A stretch of 56,951 bases of DNA from an uncultured Megasphaera sp. (GTDB lineage: Bacteria; Bacillota; Negativicutes; Veillonellales; Megasphaeraceae): assembly GCF_900539295.1 (NCBI RefSeq), contig NZ_UQBH01000014.1, forward strand, positions 1-56,951, in the 5' to 3' direction. The notes under the pieces are model-generated. The model was not told the DNA's origin and ran no database searches. It saw nothing but the letters and a program-made list of their open reading frames with translations. The position numbers were made by a program, and so were the translations under genes. Positions within the stretch are counted from its first letter, which is position 1, and every line of letters starts with the position of its first letter. Of this stretch, positions 32,150 through 40,670 are shown piece by piece.

Positions 32150-32347
32150 TTATCCTCCTTGATTCCGCTTCAAAACCCGCGTCCGTGGCGAGCGTCGAAG
32201 TCTGGGCTTATGTCCATAGCATGGGATGCCTTTCGGTTTACATTCCCGGTCATCGGCACAGACCGGGGCCAGGTTCCCAGCCGGTGTCACCACATAGTGT
32301 ATGTGGCGCCCGGCCAGGTTCCGATGGCAGTAGTAGCATCTGCCCAT
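32150..32347 (-). CDS. Small zinc-finger protein
   Basis: A 65-residue protein with C-x2-C (CYYCHR) at residues 4-7 and further Cys at about 30, 36 and 43, and a very basic end (RLRRSPRTRVLKRN). Probably a zinc-binding nucleic-acid-contacting protein; role unknown. Confidence 0.55.
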   Translation of the reverse strand: MGRCYYCHRNLAGRHIHYVVTPAGNLAPVCADDRECKPKGIPCYGHKPRLRRSPRTRVLKRNQGG

Positions 32348-32356
32348 GACAGCCTC

Positions 32357-32635
32357 TTATTTCCCGTTGACTAAATCTTTGAGCTGTTTTCCCGCTTTGA
32401 AAGCCGGGGCCTTGGAAGCTTCAATCTGGATCGGTTCGTTGTTGCGCGGGTTGCGGCCTTCACGGGCTTTGCGCTGACGGACTTCAAACGTGCCGAAGCC
32501 GATGATCTGGATTTTATCGCCCTGGGCGAGGCCTTCGCTGATGACGTTGAAAACAGCTTTTACAGCTTTTTCAGCATCTTTTTTGGTAATTTCTGCTTCC
32601 GTTGCTACTTTGGCGATTAATTCTGTTTTGTTCAT
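32357..32635 (-). CDS. HU-family DNA-binding protein
   Basis: A 92-residue protein (MNKTELIAKVATEAEITKKD ... IQIIGFGTFEVRQRKAREGR) with all hallmarks of HU, including the DNA-bending arm RNPRNNEPI. Phage-encoded HU may help recombination, packaging or transcription. Similarity to bacterial HU suggests capture from a host. Confidence 0.93.
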   Translation of the reverse strand: MNKTELIAKVATEAEITKKDAEKAVKAVFNVISEGLAQGDKIQIIGFGTFEVRQRKAREGRNPRNNEPIQIEASKAPAFKAGKQLKDLVNGK

Positions 32636-32663
32636 GTTACTAGGTCCTCCTTTGAATCGTTAA

Positions 32664-33095
32664 TTATTTTGACTTCTTTCTAAGCTTTGGATGTAATTCG
32701 TTGAGTTTGTCGTCCGGCATAGGAATGACTTTGATTTCGGCGCGCGGCCATTCAGGGTCAACGCCTGCGATGCAGCTGTAGGCCACATCGGCAATATAGC
32801 CATCGTCCTCTACGATGCCGGCTTTCTCTAAAATGTCAGCCGTCGCTTGGACCAGCCCGAACAGATCAGGCCAGCCTTTGCGGTTCGGCATGTAGTATTC
32901 GACGTTCATCCGGGCCGCGCAAGCAATCGTGCGGAAACTCCTCGGCTTCTGTGTCATTAGCTGGCACAGGGCCATTTTTTCATAATCACGATACTGCTTT
33001 GACTGGATGAGTCCATAGCGGGTCTTAGTCATGCTGTTTTTCTTTGTCATCGGGCGGCCGTCGATCGTAAATCGGTAAATCATTTGTTCAATCAC
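32664..33095 (-). CDS. RusA-type Holliday junction resolvase
   Basis: A 143-residue protein. FTIDGRPMTKKNSMTKTRYG, a middle with NRKGWPDLFGLVQATADILE containing the conserved acidic residues, and DDGYIADVAYSC; the paired Asp residues are typical for RusA-like resolvases. It resolves branched recombination intermediates, in line with RecT, exonuclease and SSB nearby. Confidence 0.85.
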   Translation of the reverse strand: MIEQMIYRFTIDGRPMTKKNSMTKTRYGLIQSKQYRDYEKMALCQLMTQKPRSFRTIACAARMNVEYYMPNRKGWPDLFGLVQATADILEKAGIVEDDGYIADVAYSCIAGVDPEWPRAEIKVIPMPDDKLNELHPKLRKKSK

Positions 33096-33106
33096 ACCAT
33101 TCCTTT

Positions 33107-34015
33107 CTATAGCATTTTCTTGAAAAGGCTTTCAAAAATCGGGACGGGAATACTATTGCCTGCTTGACGGTAAAGGGTCCTCCGGCTATTAACCTGAGCG
33201 GCTGCATCAAAGTCGATATCGCTGTAACCTTGAAGCCGCCAGCATTCACGCTCAGTCAAATACCTATAATTTCCGTTTCCTATTGGCAGGCATCCGCATC
33301 CCGGCGCTCTGTCCGGTCGTTCTGTAATCGTCCAACAGTAATCATGGATAATAGGAAGTCTCCTGACAGTTCCTGTCTTCCCGATTGCCCTAAGCATTGA
33401 TGGAGCTTTAACCCGGTAATAATCATCAACAGGGCCTCTTTCCAGAAAAGCCCTGATATTGGCCATTGGCTTTCTTTTCAGATGGGTAAAATCAAATTCT
33501 TTGCCACCCAAAATAGACACCGTGAAAATCCGTTTCCTGGCTTGTGGAAGCCCGAAATCCCGGGCATCCAGCAGAGCATAGGAGCTTATATACCCCATTT
33601 GTTCCAATTCAGACATGTACCATTCATGGTTATGCACCATATAGCGGCTTCTTACGTTTTTCACGTTCTCCCATATGATGATTCTTGGCTTCCATAGTCC
33701 CATATTTCTAACGATGCTAATGGTTTCCCACATGAGTGACGATCGAGTGCCACTCCCTGGGTCTGCCCCTTTTTGACGACCTGCAATACTGAAATCCTGG
33801 CAAGGGCTTCCGTGAATCAAGATATCCGGCTTCAAGTTCCACCCCCTAACGTCTTGTGTTTTATACGGAAGCTCGTTTTTGAACATCGCATTGTAGCTGC
33901 GCACTGCTTTTTCGTCGATTTCCACGTAATCTATCGCTTTTACTGGAATTCCCATGTTTCGTAATGCCACTCTCGGACTACCGATACCGCCGAATAGCTC
34001 CAAAATTTTCAACAA
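33107..34015 (-). CDS. DNA (cytosine-5) methyltransferase, solitary
   Basis: A 302-residue methylase. Motif I is LELFGGIGSPRVAL, motif IV GSPCQDFSIAG carries the catalytic Cys, motif VI is WENVKN, and motif VIII-like QARKRIF and a C-terminal RQAGNSIPV (motif X) are present. There is no restriction partner nearby, so it probably shields phage DNA against host restriction or marks it. The target cannot be read from the sequence. Confidence 0.92.
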   Translation of the reverse strand: MLKILELFGGIGSPRVALRNMGIPVKAIDYVEIDEKAVRSYNAMFKNELPYKTQDVRGWNLKPDILIHGSPCQDFSIAGRQKGADPGSGTRSSLMWETISIVRNMGLWKPRIIIWENVKNVRSRYMVHNHEWYMSELEQMGYISSYALLDARDFGLPQARKRIFTVSILGGKEFDFTHLKRKPMANIRAFLERGPVDDYYRVKAPSMLRAIGKTGTVRRLPIIHDYCWTITERPDRAPGCGCLPIGNGNYRYLTERECWRLQGYSDIDFDAAAQVNSRRTLYRQAGNSIPVPIFESLFKKML

Positions 34016-34040
34016 TTAAATCACCTTCATTTAGTGTCTC

Positions 34041-34430
34041 CTAGAACGGGATTTCTTCATCTTCCGCGGCGGCCCCCATGTCATCAAAGGATTCGCCCGG
34101 CGCGGCCGCTTTGACGGCTTTCGGCACTGTTCCTACATAATTCGCTGTGACTTCACTGTAATAGTGCTTGGTGCCGTCCTTTTCATACGAATTCGTCGTG
34201 AAGCGGCCCATCACTACTACCCGGTCGCCTTTCAAGAGGCTCTGCGCCAGATCCGATGCCGGCGGCCAGCAGGTCACCGGCACGAATGACGTCATTTCTT
34301 TCGCCTGGCCGTCCTTCCCTTTGTAGGTTTCGGAGCAGGCCACCGTCATCCGGACGATGGTCTTGCCGGTCCGGGTCACGCTGACTTTCGGGTCGCGGGC
34401 AAGATTGCCCATGAGTTGTACATTGTTCAT
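34041..34430 (-). CDS. ssb: Single-stranded DNA-binding protein
   Basis: A 129-residue OB-fold protein: MNNVQLMGNLARDPKVSVTR, TCWPPASDLAQSLLKGDRVV, and an acidic tail ending DEEIPF, the peptide that binds partner enzymes. It supports phage replication and RecT-mediated annealing. Confidence 0.94.
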   Translation of the reverse strand: MNNVQLMGNLARDPKVSVTRTGKTIVRMTVACSETYKGKDGQAKEMTSFVPVTCWPPASDLAQSLLKGDRVVVMGRFTTNSYEKDGTKHYYSEVTANYVGTVPKAVKAAAPGESFDDMGAAAEDEEIPF

Positions 34431-34443
34431 TTTTTCATTCCTC

Positions 34444-34626
34444 CTACCAACTGATAAGGATTTCTTGCGAATTAATGGCTACTTTATAGCCCATGCCGTC
34501 GATTGACTGCGCAACGGCAGCATCGACAGCGTCATCGCCGCTTTTTTCAATCGCGGCATAGTTCTTCCCGTCATGGCAGGCTTTATCTATTACGGCCCGT
34601 ATGCGGTTCATACTCATATCAATCAA
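34444..34626 (-). CDS. Small hypothetical protein
   Basis: A 60-residue protein with TTG start (MIDMSMNRIRAVIDKACHDG) eight bases after AAGGAGG. Acidic-to-neutral, mixed helix and strand. No family recognised; in the replication operon. Confidence 0.5.
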   Translation of the reverse strand: MIDMSMNRIRAVIDKACHDGKNYAAIEKSGDDAVDAAVAQSIDGMGYKVAINSQEILISW

Positions 34627-34639
34627 TCGGGTTCCCTCC

Positions 34640-34891
34640 TTATTTCAATTTGCTAATTTCTTCCAGGGCCTTCACGACGTCGTCAACTTCCAGGTTCTCC
34701 AGGACGTAGCTTGTAATCGGCGTATCAAACGTGATATCCCAGTAACTAGGGTAAAGGCGGTTTCGTTTGATTACCTCCAGTTTATACAGCCCTTGCGGGC
34801 CGCGGATGACTATGCCCCCGTAGCCATTCTCAAAGTGGAATTCAGAGGCTTTCGCAAATTCGTCCCACGGCGTAAATTTACCGAACTTCAT
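34640..34891 (-). CDS. Small hypothetical protein
   Basis: An 83-residue protein starting MKFGKFTPWDEFAKASEFHF, with RGPQGLYKLEVIKRNRLYPS and an acidic helical end. No family recognised. It overlaps the upstream gene by four bases. Confidence 0.5.
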   Translation of the reverse strand: MKFGKFTPWDEFAKASEFHFENGYGGIVIRGPQGLYKLEVIKRNRLYPSYWDITFDTPITSYVLENLEVDDVVKALEEISKLK

Positions 34892-35487
34892 GCTATCGCC
34901 TCATTTTTCTTTCTTGGTTTCCCGGTTATCTCGTTGAGTCCCCACTTAGGCCCCAGGTCAACCCGGCCATATTTCTTTTCATATTCTTTCAGCATGTCAC
35001 AGCGCACGTTGAGCTCGTAGCGGATAGATGCCATAAACTGCCAGATAGTCACGCCATATGTCTTTGTGTCTAGCATGATTTCTGCGTAGTCATAGAGGCG
35101 CTTTTCCAGCCGATGCACCTCCGCCGCTTTGAATCCATAGTTGTTGCACAGAACATACAACATATTAATCACAGTGTCTGTCAGTACCTGATAGAGGGCA
35201 TTGCGCAGCCGCTTGTTGTCAATCTTATCTGCGCCTATGACGGCCATTACTTTCTTTACGAAATTACGGTCCATACGGCCCCGGTTATACCCGTTGCGGG
35301 ATACCTGCGATTCATATGACGCGCTATAGGGTAAATCGTTCCACAGATGGAAGATTTGCTCCACGCGGACTTTTCCGAACTGGAATTCGTCGTGCAGGGC
35401 CATGAAGAGCAGTGCTGCTACCGCTTCCGCCGAGGCATCCCCGGCAATCAGTGCGCGTTCTTTTTCCTTGCGTTTCTGTGTGAACAT
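34888..35487 (-). CDS. Hypothetical early protein
   Basis: A 199-residue helical protein (MFTQKRKEKERALIAGDASA ... FGKVRVEQIFHLWNDLPYSA). The start at 35487 follows the upstream stop by one base, so the frame's further upstream part is unlikely to be used. No family recognised. Confidence 0.5.
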   Translation of the reverse strand: MFTQKRKEKERALIAGDASAEAVAALLFMALHDEFQFGKVRVEQIFHLWNDLPYSASYESQVSRNGYNRGRMDRNFVKKVMAVIGADKIDNKRLRNALYQVLTDTVINMLYVLCNNYGFKAAEVHRLEKRLYDYAEIMLDTKTYGVTIWQFMASIRYELNVRCDMLKEYEKKYGRVDLGPKWGLNEITGKPRKKNEAIA

Positions 35488-35488
35488 C

Positions 35489-35722
35489 CTAATCACCGTC
35501 CTCGAAAATGTAGTCTCTGATGTCGGCCATTTCCGGATCATCCAGGATGTCGGCCGTCGGGGCCGGTTCCGAGTCCGCCTTCACCGTTTTCTTGGGGCGT
35601 CCTTTTTTCGTATTTTCCGTTTTAACGGCCGTTCGGACTTCATGGCTATGATTTATCGTAAGGCTGTGTAAAAACGTCGTCAGCTCGACGTCACTGCCTT
35701 TTATGTCGATTTTGATTTCCAT
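35489..35722 (-). CDS. Small hypothetical protein with basic linker
   Basis: A 77-residue protein: N-terminal beta-like segment (MEIKIDIKGSDVELTTFLHS), a Lys/Arg-rich middle (ENTKKGRPKKTVK, AT-hook-like GRP), and an acidic end. It might contact DNA through the GRP motif. Function unknown. Confidence 0.5.
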   Translation of the reverse strand: MEIKIDIKGSDVELTTFLHSLTINHSHEVRTAVKTENTKKGRPKKTVKADSEPAPTADILDDPEMADIRDYIFEDGD

Positions 35723-35746
35723 CTTTCTCTCTCCTTTTTGATTTTC

Positions 35747-36415
35747 CTACGCCAGCAGCCAACGCAGGCAGTCATGCAGCGTTTCCTTGGTTTCTTTTTC
35801 AAACTGCCCCTGCCGGTTGTCGGCAACGATGTATTTCGTCCCATCGAATGCTATGAACTGTGCCCTGGGGATATATTGCCCGTTGTCCCGTCGCCATTCT
35901 AGCGCTGGGATTTCCGCAGCCGTCACTAAAAGGACATTGTTCAAACGGTCCAGGTATTCCGCCATGGCCTGGCGTAGCCAGATAACGTTACAAGTTATTT
36001 TTTCACAAGTCATTTCTTCCACGCTCCTATTCATTCCAGCCATCAGCGGCTGCGTCCTCGGATTCTTCAAGCGGGCCGTGTGCCCGGCAATCTGGGCAGT
36101 ACACGGTATACATGATCTGTATTTGTCCCCCCCCCTAGTGAACCGCATCCGCTGCACTAAGACATCCTGACAGCCGCAAAACGGGCAATCGTCCAGCCTC
36201 CTTGTCTTCGGAACGAGGTTCCCGCTGATGAGGCCGCCTAATACGGTATCCGGGTCGATGCAAGCATCGGACTTCGGAGTTGCCAAGAGCTGCCATCCGC
36301 TACGGTCCAGCTTGAAGACAGCGGCGGCCACATGGTTCCCTTCCTGGTCATAGACCTGGAACTGCTTATTGATTCCTACGCCGAGCTCTTGCGCGACGTT
36401 TTCTAAAATGCTCAT
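35747..36415 (-). CDS. Zinc-ribbon protein of unknown function
   Basis: A 222-residue protein. The middle has CPFCGCQDVLVQRMRFTRGG ... YRSCIPC, a Lar-like C4 zinc ribbon at about residues 77-105, flanked by a small N-terminal domain and a C-terminal part ending KETLHDCLRWLLA. The Lar family counters host restriction, but the similarity is limited to the ribbon. Confidence 0.5.
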   Translation of the reverse strand: MSILENVAQELGVGINKQFQVYDQEGNHVAAAVFKLDRSGWQLLATPKSDACIDPDTVLGGLISGNLVPKTRRLDDCPFCGCQDVLVQRMRFTRGGDKYRSCIPCTAQIAGHTARLKNPRTQPLMAGMNRSVEEMTCEKITCNVIWLRQAMAEYLDRLNNVLLVTAAEIPALEWRRDNGQYIPRAQFIAFDGTKYIVADNRQGQFEKETKETLHDCLRWLLA

Positions 36416-36435
36416 AATTCTCTCCTTTTCTGCCG

Positions 36436-36999
36436 TTATTCCGGCATTTTCAGCCGGGCGTCCAAGTTATTTGTCAATTCTTTCACGCCGGCCAGGCCGG
36501 CATCGGCCAGGTACTTCTGATGGACTGGGACGCCGGAAGCGGCAAATTCTTTCACTTCTTCGACGTGGGCCGCTTCCGATTCATAAGCTTTGCGGAACTG
36601 GGCCCGCAGAATCGCAGTGTCATCCGTCGGCGTCTGGCAGATTTCTTTCCAGCCGAACCGGTCGACGACGCGCTGCGTCACCGGGTCGTCGAATTCCGGG
36701 ACGCCGGTATAGCCGACGGCGGCAATGGCCTTCTGGACCTTGCCCCAGGCTGTGGCGCTGTCGATGGGCTTGGTTCCCATGGCCAGCGTAGCCACTTTTT
36801 CCGAGGCTCGCCGGATTTCGGCGATGGTGGGCAAAAAATCGCAATGGTTGATGCAGTATTTGACCCCGGCCGACAAGGCCGCCGGCGAGATGCCTTTGAG
36901 CATCTCTACATAAAACCTCAAACGTTCTTCTGGCATATCATTTCGATACGCCAGTTGCAAAGCCCCAATCGCTCTCAGGGTCGCTTCCTCTGCTGTCAT
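36436..36999 (-). CDS. Candidate replicative helicase loader
   Basis: A 187-residue protein: helical N-terminus (MPEERLRFYVEMLKGISPAA, FLPTIAEIRRAS), as in phage helicase-loading proteins of the G39P type or lambda P-like replication partners. It follows the replisome organizer gene with a 62-base overlap, the usual loader position. The exact family is not certain. Confidence 0.6.
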   Translation of the reverse strand: MTAEEATLRAIGALQLAYRNDMPEERLRFYVEMLKGISPAALSAGVKYCINHCDFLPTIAEIRRASEKVATLAMGTKPIDSATAWGKVQKAIAAVGYTGVPEFDDPVTQRVVDRFGWKEICQTPTDDTAILRAQFRKAYESEAAHVEEVKEFAASGVPVHQKYLADAGLAGVKELTNNLDARLKMPE

Positions 37000-37849
37000 C
37001 TTTCTTCTCTCCTTCTTGGGCTTGGTATTCCGCCATCAGGCGGTTCACGACGTCAATCGCTTCCTTCTTACTGTTGCGGGGCGTCGGCTGTGGCCGGGCT
37101 GTGTTTTCATCGTCATAGCCTCCAGCCTGCCAGCTTTTCAGGATGCCGTGGATGTATGCCAGACTCCTTTTATTACGGGTAACGGCTCTGTCGATGGCCT
37201 TTATAACAGCGTCGCTGCCAAAATCTTCAATCATGGCTTTGAGCTTTTCTAGATCCATCTCCCCGGGCATGGGGTAGATGTTTTTTCTGTAAGCAGTGAT
37301 GACGTCTTTCAAGCCGTCGTCGGATGCTCCAGTTTCTTTCTTCCTACTTTCTACTTTCTTCTCTCTATTCTCTTTACTCTTATCTCTATACTCTATACTC
37401 TTATCTCTAATCTCTACGTTACTTTGTAACGCCTTATTCGTTACATCTCCGTTACTTTGTAACGCCTTTTTCTTCTTGCGATACTTGCGAACGCGGGCAG
37501 CTGATTCTGATTCGCTGCCAACCATATTCTTGACTTCTGGCATGACGGGTATCCCGCCCTGTGTTTCTTCGATAAGTCCTAAATGCTTAAAAAGGGATAA
37601 TGCGACATTGACAGTATCAATGTCAAAGCCTGTCTTCTGGGAAATTTTTTTCGGCTCGTAAGGGATCGTCATATCTCCAATGGTTCTGATGAGCTCTCCC
37701 GATGTATTCGCCGTCAACAAGCACATTTTTAAGTACAGGACAATATAAGCGCTCCCGTTTTCCTGTTCCATTAGCCAGTCTATGGTTTCCTGCTGGAAGA
37801 AATTTTCTCGTAGCTTAATCCAATAGAAACGTTTATTTTCTGTGCTCAT
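36938..37849 (-). CDS. Replisome organizer / replication initiator with DnaD-like C-terminus
   Basis: A 303-residue protein. The N-terminus KRFYWIKLRENFFQQETIDW is the phage replisome-organizer winged-helix domain; residues about 190-275 (DVITAYRKNIYPMPGEMDLE, SLAYIHGILKSWQAGGYDDE) are DnaD-like. The middle (about 128-172) is a Lys/Arg/Glu/Ser linker encoded by a low-complexity, repeat-containing stretch that looks like the phage origin. It should bind that origin and recruit the helicase loader encoded next. Confidence 0.85.
   Translation of the reverse strand: MSTENKRFYWIKLRENFFQQETIDWLMEQENGSAYIVLYLKMCLLTANTSGELIRTIGDMTIPYEPKKISQKTGFDIDTVNVALSLFKHLGLIEETQGGIPVMPEVKNMVGSESESAARVRKYRKKKKALQSNGDVTNKALQSNVEIRDKSIEYRDKSKENREKKVESRKKETGASDDGLKDVITAYRKNIYPMPGEMDLEKLKAMIEDFGSDAVIKAIDRAVTRNKRSLAYIHGILKSWQAGGYDDENTARPQPTPRNSKKEAIDVVNRLMAEYQAQEGEKKDDSRGSDPESDWGFATGVSK
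37332..37466. other. Candidate phage replication origin inside the initiator gene
   Basis: An 85-base pyrimidine tract with repeated TACTCTTATCTCTA is followed by two identical copies of GTTACTTTGTAACGCC (37418-37433 and 37451-37466), 33 bases apart, with a related CGTTAC between. Each copy contains the palindrome GTTAC-TTT-GTAAC. Iterons beside an easily melted tract within the initiator gene are the plan of lambda-like origins. Confidence 0.6.
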
Positions 37850-37899
37850 AGTTACCTCATATGCGGGGCAGCGGCTTTACCCGTTGCCCCATCATTCTT

Positions 37900-38781
37900 T
37901 TACATATCGAGTGATGCTTCAAGGATGGCATCGTCCTGCTTTTCCTGGGCTGCCTTGTCCGTTTTGACTTCTCCCGTGGTCAGGTCGACGTTGTCGGGTA
38001 CTGGTTCGGCCTGAATGTCCGTGTAGTTTGTTTCGTCTCGGACATCGACCATATCTTTGCTGATTTCGGTCTTGATAGTTCCGTCGGCTGTGATACCACG
38101 GATGAACTCCGTCGTCAGCGGCGCGTATTTCAGCGCCTTCTTGATGACGGTTTTCTTTGCCATTTCGTCAAAATTTGACTTCCATGGCGAGAAGCCTTTT
38201 CCGTAGCTTTGGCTGTATTTCCGGGCATGGGCTTCGACATCTTCCTTGCTCATGATTTCAAAGCCGGAAATGCCGTCTTTATCCTTCCATAATCCATAGT
38301 ACGCGATGACCGGGCCGCGGTCCTTGAATACCGGTTTATGGACCAGCTTCGGCTCTAAGCCGTATTCGACATCAAATTCGTCGTTTTCATGGACTTCATG
38401 AGCTTGGACATACAGCCCACTTCGATGGGCCAGGGAGATCATGCCCTTGTACCCTACCTGGAACTGGCATTCCAGGGTACCGTGGTTCATGAAGGGGATG
38501 AGATAGGCTTCCCCTAATGGGGTGTTCGGTTCCAGACCAAGTTGCGCGGCCTGCATCATAGCGCCCAGGAAAGACTTGGGCGTACAGGATGCCAGTTTCG
38601 GCGTGTTGCTCATAGCCGTAAGGACCATACGTGCGAATCGTTCGCCTGTGATGACGGAGGGAAGGGCCGCTTCAATCTGCCCTTTCATCGAAATAATAAG
38701 ATCCTGCATGTTCTTCATCGGCGATGCTGCCGCCGGGGCCACTTTTTTGGCAGCGGCCAGGCCTCCTTTTGTAGTTGCCAT
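37900..38781 (-). CDS. recT: RecT single-strand annealing protein
   Basis: A 293-residue RecT-family protein: MKNMQDLIISMKGQIEAALP, FLGAMMQAAQLGLEPNTPLG, HGTLECQFQVGYKGMISLAH and KKTVIKKALKYAPL are classical RecT motifs. It anneals complementary single strands together with the YqaJ exonuclease encoded just upstream. The start at 38781 has AAAGGAG upstream. Confidence 0.95.
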   Translation of the reverse strand: MATTKGGLAAAKKVAPAAASPMKNMQDLIISMKGQIEAALPSVITGERFARMVLTAMSNTPKLASCTPKSFLGAMMQAAQLGLEPNTPLGEAYLIPFMNHGTLECQFQVGYKGMISLAHRSGLYVQAHEVHENDEFDVEYGLEPKLVHKPVFKDRGPVIAYYGLWKDKDGISGFEIMSKEDVEAHARKYSQSYGKGFSPWKSNFDEMAKKTVIKKALKYAPLTTEFIRGITADGTIKTEISKDMVDVRDETNYTDIQAEPVPDNVDLTTGEVKTDKAAQEKQDDAILEASLDM

Positions 38782-38800
38782 TACAATATCTCCTTTCAAT

Positions 38801-39748
38801 TCATACCAGGAACCGCCGCGTCGGCTTGCCCTGCTTCATGCAAGCTTCGTAGACGTCCGGAAATTCCTTCTTTAACTTCTTCGTGTCGACGGTGATGCGC
38901 CCTTTTTGGTTCTTCCAAGTGACTTTGCGGTCGCCGATGGTGGCAATCTCATCGTCCCCCATGAAGCATTTGATAATGTTCTCCTGGGTCGTGATGACGT
39001 CGTCGAGGCGTTTCCGTTCGGCCTTGGCATTGTCGATAAGGGCCAGGGCGTCGGCCGCTTCCTGGGGAAGCTCTACCGGCTCTGTCTGGCCGCCGGGATA
39101 TTGGCTTTGAATGGCCTCTGTCGTCGAGCGGCTCCCGTCAATAGGCGGCGGAGTCATCGTTTGAACCATATTCCAGAATTCTTCTTCTTTTTGAGCTAGG
39201 TAATCAATGTCGTCGTCATTACGGGGGATGCACTTATAATCGTAATGCTGTCCCCCAATGAGTACGGCAATGTACCATATTGGCAGGCCGGTGACCATCA
39301 TGTAATGCTGGCATTGCCAGTAGTACGCGTTCGGAAGCCCGTCATCTTCCCAAGCCTTGACATTAAAGGCATTGGTCGTCTTGCATTCCAACCCCGCTTT
39401 TTCGCCGATGACCAGGCGGTCGACGTTGGCAAAGAGCCAGGGAGTTTGCGTACTCTGCATCATGCCACAGCGGCGAACCCGTTTCCCGGTCCGCTTGGTG
39501 AATTCCCTGGCGACGATGTCCTCTAGGGTTGTCCCCCAATAGACCGGGTCCGTGCCGCTGATGTCTTCCGGAACCAGCTGGCCCGTCTTTTCAAGCCATA
39601 AGGCATACGGACTTTTCCAAGGGTTGTCGCCGACGATCGTGCCGGCATCGCTGCCCCCGATTCCTTGATTTCTCATATCAAGCCAGGCGGCGCGGTTTTC
39701 GCCTTCCTGAACCGTCATAATTAACTTAGCCTTCATTTTTGTCACCAT
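38801..39748 (-). CDS. YqaJ-family recombination exonuclease
   Basis: A 315-residue nuclease: AAWLDMRNQGIGGSDAGTIV and NPWKSPYALWLEKTG begin the YqaJ domain; ANVDRLVIGEKAGLECKTTN contains the D ... E-x-K catalytic motif. It resects double-strand ends for RecT. ATG 39748 overlaps the upstream gene end; ATG 39736 is an alternative start. Confidence 0.92.
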   Translation of the reverse strand: MVTKMKAKLIMTVQEGENRAAWLDMRNQGIGGSDAGTIVGDNPWKSPYALWLEKTGQLVPEDISGTDPVYWGTTLEDIVAREFTKRTGKRVRRCGMMQSTQTPWLFANVDRLVIGEKAGLECKTTNAFNVKAWEDDGLPNAYYWQCQHYMMVTGLPIWYIAVLIGGQHYDYKCIPRNDDDIDYLAQKEEEFWNMVQTMTPPPIDGSRSTTEAIQSQYPGGQTEPVELPQEAADALALIDNAKAERKRLDDVITTQENIIKCFMGDDEIATIGDRKVTWKNQKGRITVDTKKLKKEFPDVYEACMKQGKPTRRFLV

Positions 39749-39965
39749 CCTCTACCATATCTGTCATAAGGCGGAATAAATCATCAAGCGCCATGTTTGA
39801 ACCTTTTGATACTTTTCTCCACGCTTCAAAAAGCATATGGTCAATGATTGTCGCATTGCCGTTCAAAGCAGTATAAAGCTGGTTGCTGTCCTTTGGGTGC
39901 GCTAGGACTACGATGTCAGCGTCTAGGCCATTAGTGAATTGTTCAATTTTTTTGTTGGATGTCAT
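39726..39965 (-). CDS. Small hypothetical early protein
   Basis: A 79-residue acidic protein (MTSNKKIEQFTNGLDADIVV ... LFRLMTDMVEDGDKNEG). No family recognised. It overlaps the exonuclease gene by 23 bases. Confidence 0.5.
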   Translation of the reverse strand: MTSNKKIEQFTNGLDADIVVLAHPKDSNQLYTALNGNATIIDHMLFEAWRKVSKGSNMALDDLFRLMTDMVEDGDKNEG

Positions 39966-40007
39966 CTGTTTTCATTTTCAAGCCTCCATAAATGTGCTAT
40001 AATATAA

Positions 40008-40074
40008 GTGTTATCTTTTTTTCAAACCTTCCTGGGTTTGGGGCCTCGCGGCTTTGCCGTGGGGCCCTTTTTTT
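40008..40074 (+). ncRNA. Candidate short RNA on the plus strand between early genes
   Basis: A plus-strand TATAAT (39998-40003), with a weak -35 TTTTCA 17 bases before it, is followed by hairpin CAAACC/GGGTTTG and then a fully paired 12-bp stem (40041-40064, with G-T pairs) ending in seven T. No plus-strand gene runs into this terminator, so it would end only a transcript of about 65 bases started here. Not a recognised family. Confidence 0.35.
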
Positions 40075-40077
40075 GTC

Positions 40078-40413
40078 TTAAAAGCGAATGACCAGTCGCT
40101 GACCAGGCTTTAATGTCGGGTTCGGCCCCAAGTCGTTGTTGACTTGGAGCTGGTAGATGACCTCCCGGATATCCTGGCCGGTCTTGTCAGCTACTGGCCC
40201 GGCGATTTCCCACAGCGTTTCATCTTTGTTGACGACGTGGATGATGGCCGTATCAGCGGCAACCGTTTCGGCCTGGGACCAGGGAGTCGCACTGCCGAGG
40301 TACAGCCCGATACCGAAGGCGGCCATGATGGCCAGCCCCGCTCGGATCATCCGGAAGCGCGGTTTACGCGTTGGCTCATTCGGCCCCTGCTCGTAAATCT
40401 TCATTGTCTTCAT
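40078..40413 (-). CDS. LysM-domain membrane protein
   Basis: A 111-residue protein: a basic cytoplasmic start, one transmembrane segment (IRAGLAIMAAFGIGLYLGSA) and a periplasmic LysM domain (HVVNKDETLWEIA ... LKPGQRLVIRF). The layout recalls YneA, an SOS-induced inhibitor of cell division, so a role in blocking host division in early infection is possible. ATG 40413 is chosen; GTG 40425 overlaps AGGAGG. Confidence 0.65.
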   Translation of the reverse strand: MKTMKIYEQGPNEPTRKPRFRMIRAGLAIMAAFGIGLYLGSATPWSQAETVAADTAIIHVVNKDETLWEIAGPVADKTGQDIREVIYQLQVNNDLGPNPTLKPGQRLVIRF

Positions 40414-40597
40414 GGTTTCTTCCACCTCCTTCCACGAAGTTGATTAATTGATTTTTGGTGCATCGCACTGTGCGGCCATACCGGAATCCGATTTCATGAA
40501 TGATTCCGTAAGCCTGGTTCATGCCAATCCGCAAGAATTCGGCGATGTCTTTTGCCGTTAAAATCGGGGGTAACCCCTTATAAATATCTTCATTCAT
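40376..40597 (-). CDS. Helix-turn-helix DNA-binding protein, excisionase-like
   Basis: A 73-residue protein (MNEDIYKGLPPILTAKDIAE, FLRIGMNQAYGIIHEIGFRY, GRTVRCTKNQLINFVEGG), with the MerR/excisionase-like winged-helix pattern 'LTAKDIAEFLxIGxxxAYxII'. The start follows AAAGGAGG by eight bases. It could be the excisionase or an early regulator. Confidence 0.65.
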   Translation of the reverse strand: MNEDIYKGLPPILTAKDIAEFLRIGMNQAYGIIHEIGFRYGRTVRCTKNQLINFVEGGGRNHEDNEDLRAGAE

Positions 40598-40670
40598 ATT
40601 TAGTCCCTCCTTTATTTCTTTCCCCCTCCGTTGAACCATGCTATGATGAGTACGGAAGGAGGTGATTACG

